From contig JAGAFU010000059.1 of assembly GCA_017627955.1 (NCBI GenBank), positions 1 to 64,000 on the forward strand: a stretch of 64,000 nt of DNA, written 5' to 3'. The notes beneath the pieces were generated by a model. It searched no databases. It was not told where the DNA came from and saw only the letters and a list, made by a program, of their open reading frames with translations. Made by a program: the position numbers and the translations under genes. The DNA is from Bacteroidales bacterium. Lineage in GTDB: Bacteria; Bacteroidota; Bacteroidia; Bacteroidales; UBA932. Position 1 is the stretch's first letter. Each line of letters starts with the position of its first letter. Positions 58,051 through 64,000 of this stretch are shown one piece after another.

Positions 58051-61000
58051 ATGAAACGATTCCTGACAATATGCTTCGCTTTATTCCTTGCCGGTCCATT
58101 TTTAAGGGCAGACTACAAGGAAGCCACTCTGGATGGTGTGACCTTCCGGGCGGATATCCCCGGAGTAAAATTTCGGGATTTCGATCCCCGGAAGGATGAT
58201 TTAAGCGATTTTTCACGAGGATTGCTCACAACTGTTCGCGACAACACTGTCTACTGGGTAGCCACTTACAAGCCCGGAACCATTCTCGATGCTGAACTCT
58301 CTGCCGAAACGAGTTATATCGCCCACTTCAATCACTACAAAACCCAAAATAAACCGGAGCATACTCCTTTCCTCAGGTTCTTGGTAGACGATTCAACTTA
58401 TTCTTCGTATACCAACAAGTATACCGGCTGCTTTCAATACACTAAACACAGCCGTGAGGTCAATGTTTTCGACTATTATGGCCAATCGCGCCAAACTGGT
58501 CGTATTACAGCACTGCATGAACTTTCAGACCAGGGCAAGGGAAAGTTTTATTGGCGTTTTGAGGCAACAACACTTAAAGAATATCAGAGACCAAGCGTGC
58601 CGGGTGAATACGACAATAAATCACATGTTGTTTATTTGGTAATTTTATTTGAGAGGAATAACTCCGCCACTTACGAGACCACGACCATCGCCTCGGATGA
58701 TATCGGTGAGGAAGGAGAGGGGTATGACGAGGATGGAAGCGGCCGTGAGAAAGGGACCGAAATCCCCTGGGAGATCATCGGCGGCGGAGCTGCCGTCATC
58801 GGCACCGGGATAGCGCTGGGACGGAGAAAGAACAAGAATAAGAAGGGCAAAGCCGAGGATAAGGATAAGGAAAAGAAAGAAGACAAGAAAAAGAAAGGAC
58901 AGAGTTCCTTCCGGATGATCCTGTACAAGAATTTCGGAAGTACTCTTCCACTGGATGCCGACAACCTGGAAGTTGGGGCGAGGATCGAGGAGACCACCCC
59001 TGAAGGACATAAGGTTGACCGACGGGACCTATCAGCGCAGATCACGATCGAGGATGAGGAGAACTGCGTCATCAGCCGGGTCCGGATGAACGGGCCATAC
59101 CAGCTGGCCCAGATCAAAGGAAGCGAGAATCCCACATCTTCCGGAAGGGCTGTTGTCCGCCTCAGTTTCAAAGGCAAGGGGGGAACTTTTGTGAACCATG
59201 TCGTCTTTAAGCTTGAAGAGGCTGCGGAAATAGTGATGGATGAGGCGCTTACGTTCGCCGCCTGCAGCGGGAAGACCCTCGACATGGAATTCGGGATCAA
59301 CAATTTCAACGAAGAGGTGACGGCCCTCACCGCCGATGCGGGAACCCGGGCGAAAGACATCTTCAAGATCGCCATAGAAAAGGCAAAGGATGTTCCCGGA
59401 AAATTCGTCGTCCACGTCACCGAATGCGGCAGCAAGAAGATGGATTCGGGCGAGATCGACCGGTACACATGCGACATTTCCGTCCAGTCCCGCTCCAGGA
59501 AGAAACCCATCACCGGCTCTTTCGACATCTACCGGGTTGGCCTCGGATTGCGGCTTGAAATGCGGGCAATCAAAGCGTATCTGGTCGAGTTCGACAGCAC
59601 CTATGACAGTGAGCGGCTGGCCACTGACCCGAAGGTGCGGAAGAAATTCGCCGAGAGCAAGGTGACCTTCAAACTGCTTGCGGAGGATCCCGAGACAGGG
59701 CAGATCCAGGCCGTCATTCCGGACAGCGGCCCGGACTTCACCTACGAGGACATCAGGGAGGAGAGCCTTCTGTTCCGGGACAAATACGGCAACGATGTCC
59801 CGTCTCCGGTGGGATCGATGATGCCGAAATTCGAATTCGTGGGTGTCGACACCGACAACACGGTCATTGGGGTCATCCATTCCACGGCGGGCGGTCTGCT
59901 GCCGCCAAACCGCGGCAAAGCCAAGGTGACGCTGAAAGTAGGCTGGAAAGGAAAGACCTTCCAGGAGAGCGTCACCGTTCCGGTCATCTCGCAGCCGTTC
60001 GTGGACATCAATGACAACAGGGAGTACAACAACTGGCTCAAAGACAACCAGAAGAAATACGAGCAGCTGGTGGACATCCGTTCCAAGATTGCCTACGATC
60101 CCCGCTTTGCCGAGCTCCTCCCGTTCTACTATAAGGTCCACGCCCTGGTGGAAGCCTACGATCCGAAGTTCGGAGTCTATGAGCCTGATTACCAGAAGAT
60201 CAAGCGAGTCTTCGACCTGTATTGCTCCGGCCAGATCGGCCACTATTTCGTCAATGACTCCGTCTGGACTCCCGCTTGGACCGAGGCTGACGAGAATTTC
60301 AACGCCTTCGTTGCCACCTTCGGCAAAATGGAGAAATCAATCCCGGTCATCGGCCTTCGCATAGCGCTGGGGTATTTCACGGCAGGAGCGTCGGAGCTTG
60401 TCCTGACCCCCTACAGCAGTCTAGCGAAAATGCAGGAATATGTGAATAAGGGCGGAGACAGCGCCTGGGAAGGCTTCGTGATCGCCAGCAAGAATGTAAT
60501 CTTCTGGGAGGGCGTATTTTACGTCGGAGGAAAAGCCTTCGAGTTTGCCAAGCATAAGGGCTGGACCACCGCGGTCAAGGATAAGGCGAAGGCTGGCTTC
60601 TCCAAGCTGAAAGAGGGTTACAACAAGCTGAAGGAAGGATTTAAGAAATCCAGCAGTGCCAAACAGGCGGCTGAAAACATGTCCAAGGCTAAGGGCGTCA
60701 ACACTGCCGGTCTCGGTGACAAGGTGACGAGATCCGCCGGAAATGTCAAAGCCACCAAGGAGGGTGCCGCCCAGAAGGCCAACGATGCCATCCGCCGCAC
60801 CCGTATGAAAGGGGATGATGTCTTCACCAAGAGCTCCGTCTATGCCGAAGAATGCGCCAAACGCGCCCGCCAGGATGCCCGCAAGATCCTCGACGAGTTT
60901 GAAGCCGTGATGAACAATCCGACCGCGTCACCTGACGAGATGAGGCGGGTGACCCTGATGCTCCAGGGGAACAAGAACGCCCAGAACCTGCTTCGCAACC

Positions 61001-61866
61001 ACCCTTCAGACATCCTGAGGGCCAACTTCAACGCCCAGATGCAGCAGATGTACAAGAACACGGACCCTATAGCGATCAAAAAGATGGCCGAGAAGCTCGG
61101 GGTGCCGGAATCGGACATCAAGGTCTGGAACGGGGCGACGGGTAACGACGCCAAGGACCTGTTCCAGGGCAAGAAGATCGGCGCTGACCGTGACGTGACC
61201 TTCCAGGTGCGCGGCAAGGACGGGAAGTGGATGGACATCCAGGAGGATGTCATGGAGGAATGCTATGCCCAGGCCTTTGACGAGGTCCATTACGGGTTCT
61301 ACTCGCACCAGCGTCAGGAACTGCTCAAGACCCTGAAGAAATACGACCAGGCGACCGTCAACGGCATGTATGGAGCCGAGTCGTACGGACAGGATCTGGG
61401 CAGGATCATCGACAAGGCAAGGCAGGCCGAGAAGTTGATGGATCCCCAGCGTGTCGCTGGCACTTTCAAGTATAAATGCAAGGAGTTCATCGGCCAGGGA
61501 GAGAGCTGCCGGAGGCAGGCGGAAGCGCTGTACGACGCGGGGCTCTATGAAGAGGCGATGCGGGTACAGGGTTATGGAGAAGCCCTTGTCGAGGAGGGTA
61601 TCCGCCAGAATGTCAAGCAGTTCAAACGTATCCTGGACCCCCGTATCCAAGCGCTTGCGACCAAAGGTGCCGGGAAGGACTACTCAGTCCTTTACGAGAA
61701 AATACGCATCCTGGAAAGCCTGGGCAATCCACCACCCAAGGATGCCCTTTCAATCACCCTGGAAGAAGCCCGGATTGTGCTGAAAGACCAGTATGGAACC
61801 ACACTGGAGAATGTCATCGAGGAGTGCGCGAACGTCATCGAGGAGATAAATCCGCTCCTTTCTTGA
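58051..61866 (+). CDS. Giant multidomain membrane protein of unknown function
   Basis: 1271 residues. A signal peptide (RFLTICFALFLAGPFLRA) is followed by a ~190-residue extracytoplasmic domain, an acidic linker and a membrane helix (IIGGGAAVIGTGIALG, ~244-260). A very Lys-rich stretch (NKNKKGKAEDKDKEKKEDKK) is next. Residues ~290-660 look like several beta-sandwich (Ig-like) domains. Residues ~665-830 are mixed. From ~830 the protein is helical and rich in Lys, Ala and Glu, ending in a ~300-residue helical domain. The positive stretch after the helix suggests the large C-terminal part is cytoplasmic. I recognise no family; polymorphic-toxin-like or structural roles are possible. Confidence 0.65.
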   Translation: MKRFLTICFALFLAGPFLRADYKEATLDGVTFRADIPGVKFRDFDPRKDDLSDFSRGLLTTVRDNTVYWVATYKPGTILDAELSAETSYIAHFNHYKTQNKPEHTPFLRFLVDDSTYSSYTNKYTGCFQYTKHSREVNVFDYYGQSRQTGRITALHELSDQGKGKFYWRFEATTLKEYQRPSVPGEYDNKSHVVYLVILFERNNSATYETTTIASDDIGEEGEGYDEDGSGREKGTEIPWEIIGGGAAVIGTGIALGRRKNKNKKGKAEDKDKEKKEDKKKKGQSSFRMILYKNFGSTLPLDADNLEVGARIEETTPEGHKVDRRDLSAQITIEDEENCVISRVRMNGPYQLAQIKGSENPTSSGRAVVRLSFKGKGGTFVNHVVFKLEEAAEIVMDEALTFAACSGKTLDMEFGINNFNEEVTALTADAGTRAKDIFKIAIEKAKDVPGKFVVHVTECGSKKMDSGEIDRYTCDISVQSRSRKKPITGSFDIYRVGLGLRLEMRAIKAYLVEFDSTYDSERLATDPKVRKKFAESKVTFKLLAEDPETGQIQAVIPDSGPDFTYEDIREESLLFRDKYGNDVPSPVGSMMPKFEFVGVDTDNTVIGVIHSTAGGLLPPNRGKAKVTLKVGWKGKTFQESVTVPVISQPFVDINDNREYNNWLKDNQKKYEQLVDIRSKIAYDPRFAELLPFYYKVHALVEAYDPKFGVYEPDYQKIKRVFDLYCSGQIGHYFVNDSVWTPAWTEADENFNAFVATFGKMEKSIPVIGLRIALGYFTAGASELVLTPYSSLAKMQEYVNKGGDSAWEGFVIASKNVIFWEGVFYVGGKAFEFAKHKGWTTAVKDKAKAGFSKLKEGYNKLKEGFKKSSSAKQAAENMSKAKGVNTAGLGDKVTRSAGNVKATKEGAAQKANDAIRRTRMKGDDVFTKSSVYAEECAKRARQDARKILDEFEAVMNNPTASPDEMRRVTLMLQGNKNAQNLLRNHPSDILRANFNAQMQQMYKNTDPIAIKKMAEKLGVPESDIKVWNGATGNDAKDLFQGKKIGADRDVTFQVRGKDGKWMDIQEDVMEECYAQAFDEVHYGFYSHQRQELLKTLKKYDQATVNGMYGAESYGQDLGRIIDKARQAEKLMDPQRVAGTFKYKCKEFIGQGESCRRQAEALYDAGLYEEAMRVQGYGEALVEEGIRQNVKQFKRILDPRIQALATKGAGKDYSVLYEKIRILESLGNPPPKDALSITLEEARIVLKDQYGTTLENVIEECANVIEEINPLLS

Positions 61867-61887
61867 CCAAAACTCAACCTCTTTTAT

Positions 61888-61895
61888 TATCTTTG
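61888..61895 (+). promoter_or_regulatory. Promoter -7 box of the transglutaminase-like gene
   Basis: TATCTTTG, 22 nt before the ATG at 61918; exact fit to TAnnTTTG. Confidence 0.6.
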
Positions 61896-61917
61896 TAAGA
61901 TTGATTTTAGTTAAAAA

Positions 61918-64000
61918 ATGAGAAAATTCTTACTTATTTTGCTGTCGCTCGTGGTTTTATCATCGTGCGAAGTTCATCATTTGATCAATGACCCGGATTA
62001 CCGCCGCCAGGTGGAGAAAGACCTCCAGACGAGGCTCGACGGCGAGGGTGACCTCAAGCAGTTTTACAAAGCTGATGATCTAGTCATCACGACCGAGGAA
62101 AAAGAGGCTCTCCAGTTCCTATATGCCTACATGCCGCTGGCTGACCTGACTGATTACACGACGGAGTACTATCTGGCGAATGTCCAGTCCTCACTCGCCA
62201 CAAGAGACGAGATGGGCTGGAACGTCCCGGAGAGGGAGTTCAGGCATTTTGTCCTTCCGATAAGGGTCAACAATGAGGACCTTGACAGCGCGAGGATCGT
62301 ATTCTCAAAAGAGATAAAGCCCAGGATCAAGGGAATGCCGATGAAAGACGCTATCCTTGAGGTCAATCACTGGTGCCACGAGAAACTCACCTACAAGCCC
62401 TCTGACGCCAGGACGCTTTCCCCTCTCTCAAGCGCGAGAAGCTCCCTAGGACGCTGCGGAGAGGAATCCACTTTCACGGTGGCCGCCCTCCGCTCGGTAG
62501 GTATTCCCGCAAGGCAGGTCTACACCCCCCGCTGGGCTCACTCAGACGACAATCACGCCTGGGTCGAGGCGTGGGCCGACGGGACATGGTACTTCCTCGG
62601 GGCCTGCGAGCCTGAGGCGGTGCTCAACCTTGGATGGTTCAACACACCGGCAAGCCGAGGCCTGCTTATGCACACGAGGGTATTCGGATGCTATGACGGA
62701 CCGGAAGAGAAGGTCATGGAAGGACCTAATTATACCGAGATAAACCTGATCGACAACTACGCCAAGACCGCCAAGGTAGATTTCATAGTAAAGGACGAGA
62801 GCGGGGCCCCTGTCGACAGCGCCCTCGTGGATTTCGACATCTACAATTACGCCGAGTTCTATCCCGCCCTTGCCAAATACACCGACAATGAAGGCAAGAC
62901 CTTCCTCACCGCCGGCATGGGTGACATGCTCGCATGGGCCTCAAAGGACGGAAAGTACGGCCATTCTAAGGTCTCCTTCGGAAAAGACTCCCTCGTGACG
63001 ATCGTGATCACAGCCAACCATCCCGACAATTCTGAGAGCATGATGATTGTCCCGCCGGTCGGAGGAGCGAATATTCCTGAAGTCACCCCTGAACAGCGTC
63101 AGGAGAACAACGCCCGCACCGCCAAGGAAGACGAGATCCGCAAGTCCTACATGGCCACATTCGTCCAGGACGACGGGACCCCAAAGGGCAAGTTCCTTTC
63201 CAAGTCGGCCGGCAACCACGAGGTGATCGAGGGGTTCCTCGCCGACCATCCGGACCAGAGGGCTCTCGACCTGCTCGCCTCTCTCTCGGAGAAAGATCTT
63301 GTTGACGTGACAAGGGAGATCCTTGAGGACAGTTACCAGGCAAAGGATGCCATTCTTTGCCCCAGGGTGGCCAACGAGTTCCTCTCCCCTTACAAGAGTT
63401 TCTTCAACAGCGCCCTGACCGCCGACCAGAAGAAAGAGCTTTCGAACCCCGCAAACCTTGTCAAATGGGTGAAAGACAACATCACTCTTGTAAACGACAC
63501 CAAGGCCTGGAGAATAACGATGTCCCCGATCGGGGTCTTCAAGTCAAAGCTGGCTGATCCCCGTTCAAGGGAGATCTTCTTCGTGGCACTTGCCAGAACC
63601 CTCGGCATCGACGCCCGGAAAGACCCCGTAACCGGAAAGGTGCAATACAACACAGGAGAATGGATCGATGTGGACTTCGAGTCCGCTAAAGAGACCGTGA
63701 CCCCCAAAGGCACAGTGATTCTCAAATACGTCCCCGTCGGGAAGCTCACCAACCCGGGTTATTACAGCCATTTCACAATCAGCAAGATAGAGAATGGCCG
63801 CACCAGCCTTCTAACTTTTGACGAGGGTGAGGTCGACATGGGCGGCGGTGTCAGCTGGGAGAACGTGTTCAAGAAGGGAACAACCCTTGACGCGGGAGAT
63901 TACATCCTCGTGAGCGGCAACCGCCTCTCTGATGGCAGCGTGCCGGTGACCTTGAAGAAATTCTCAATCAAGGAAGGCCAGACGACGACCGTTGACCTGG
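61918..64000 (+). CDS. Transglutaminase-like lipoprotein, cut by the window end
   Basis: At least 694 residues; no stop before the window ends. A lipoprotein signal MRKFLLILLSLVVLSSCEV (Cys ~17). The transglutaminase core has SSLGRCGEESTFTVAALRSV (catalytic Cys), GIPARQVYTPRWAHSDDNHAW (catalytic His) and ADGTWYFLGACEP (Asp region), roughly residues 140-240. A carboxypeptidase-regulatory-like segment follows (VDFIVKDESGAPVDSALVDF), then further domains with a second, weaker transglutaminase-like stretch (REIFFVALARTLGIDAR). Such proteins are probably surface or periplasmic proteases or crosslinkers. Confidence 0.85.
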   Translation, partial: MRKFLLILLSLVVLSSCEVHHLINDPDYRRQVEKDLQTRLDGEGDLKQFYKADDLVITTEEKEALQFLYAYMPLADLTDYTTEYYLANVQSSLATRDEMGWNVPEREFRHFVLPIRVNNEDLDSARIVFSKEIKPRIKGMPMKDAILEVNHWCHEKLTYKPSDARTLSPLSSARSSLGRCGEESTFTVAALRSVGIPARQVYTPRWAHSDDNHAWVEAWADGTWYFLGACEPEAVLNLGWFNTPASRGLLMHTRVFGCYDGPEEKVMEGPNYTEINLIDNYAKTAKVDFIVKDESGAPVDSALVDFDIYNYAEFYPALAKYTDNEGKTFLTAGMGDMLAWASKDGKYGHSKVSFGKDSLVTIVITANHPDNSESMMIVPPVGGANIPEVTPEQRQENNARTAKEDEIRKSYMATFVQDDGTPKGKFLSKSAGNHEVIEGFLADHPDQRALDLLASLSEKDLVDVTREILEDSYQAKDAILCPRVANEFLSPYKSFFNSALTADQKKELSNPANLVKWVKDNITLVNDTKAWRITMSPIGVFKSKLADPRSREIFFVALARTLGIDARKDPVTGKVQYNTGEWIDVDFESAKETVTPKGTVILKYVPVGKLTNPGYYSHFTISKIENGRTSLLTFDEGEVDMGGGVSWENVFKKGTTLDAGDYILVSGNRLSDGSVPVTLKKFSIKEGQTTTVDL

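Noticed and set aside
59032-60243. 403-codon minus-strand frame opposite the giant protein gene
   Set aside because: Antisense shadow of a GC-rich coding region; no start context or recognised motif.

Overview
The window is from a Bacteroidales-type member of the Bacteroidota. The evidence is promoter -7 boxes of the TAnnTTTG type, many lipoproteins and signal peptides, a TonB-dependent receptor paired with a DUF4249 lipoprotein, a fused SecDF, and many carbohydrate-active or hydrolytic secreted enzymes. Overall composition is moderately GC-rich. I cannot name genus or species; an uncultured gut or rumen lineage is a reasonable guess.

Region 1 (1 to about 13.6 kb) looks like an integrated mobilizable element. 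It carries an excisionase-like HTH protein, a replication-type HTH protein, a DnaC/IstB-like ATPase, a candidate oriT, MobC and a MobA relaxase. It ends against the 3' end of a tRNA-Leu(UAA) gene (13596-13680, minus strand), the usual kind of attachment site. Any integrase would lie left of the window. The cargo is a two-gene restriction-like defence module: a phospholipase-D/SNF2 helicase of 1093 aa and an Eco57I-type DNA methyltransferase of 1244 aa.

The most notable finding is in this cargo. Directly after the methyltransferase, two promoterless, start-less copies of its C-terminal specificity segment lie on the opposite strand, followed by an Mpi-type serine recombinase. An exact 17-bp inverted repeat (10069-10085 and 11347-11363) sits at the same codons in the active gene and in one silent copy. 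Inversion between them would swap the last ~150 residues in frame. This reads as a phase-variable specificity switch for a methyltransferase-helicase defence system that is neither BREX, DISARM nor Type I. Three small genes of unclear role follow (unknown 224 aa, nucleoside-deoxyribosyltransferase-like, DUF3791).

Region 2 (13.7-27.3 kb) is chromosomal: a thioesterase, a sugar-isomerase-like protein, an operon starting with an exonuclease/phosphatase-family lipoprotein and running through DUF4153, AlkZ-related and Gfo/Idh/MocA proteins, then a minus-strand run with a DUF1080-barrel-DUF1080 hydrolase, a LOG-family protein, a duplicated alpha/beta hydrolase and a GH36 alpha-galactosidase.

Region 3 (27.3-42.2 kb) holds two tandem esterases, a sialidase-like lipoprotein, a nucleoside-hydrolase-like protein, an S41 protease, a TonB receptor/DUF4249 pair, a pair of LuxR-type regulators facing each other across tandem dyads, and a secreted glycosidase. 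Region 4 (42.2-52.1 kb) is housekeeping: enolase, aspartate ammonia-lyase, SecDF, a PD40/SPOR protein, a metallophosphoesterase and a TlpA-like thioredoxin.

Region 5 (52.1-64 kb) has an MBOAT O-acyltransferase with two SGNH-like partners (probable surface glycan O-acylation), then an unexplained three-gene operon ending in a 1271-aa secreted/membrane protein, and a transglutaminase-like lipoprotein cut by the window end. Short dispersed repeats of two families are inserted in frame in several genes and at gene junctions.
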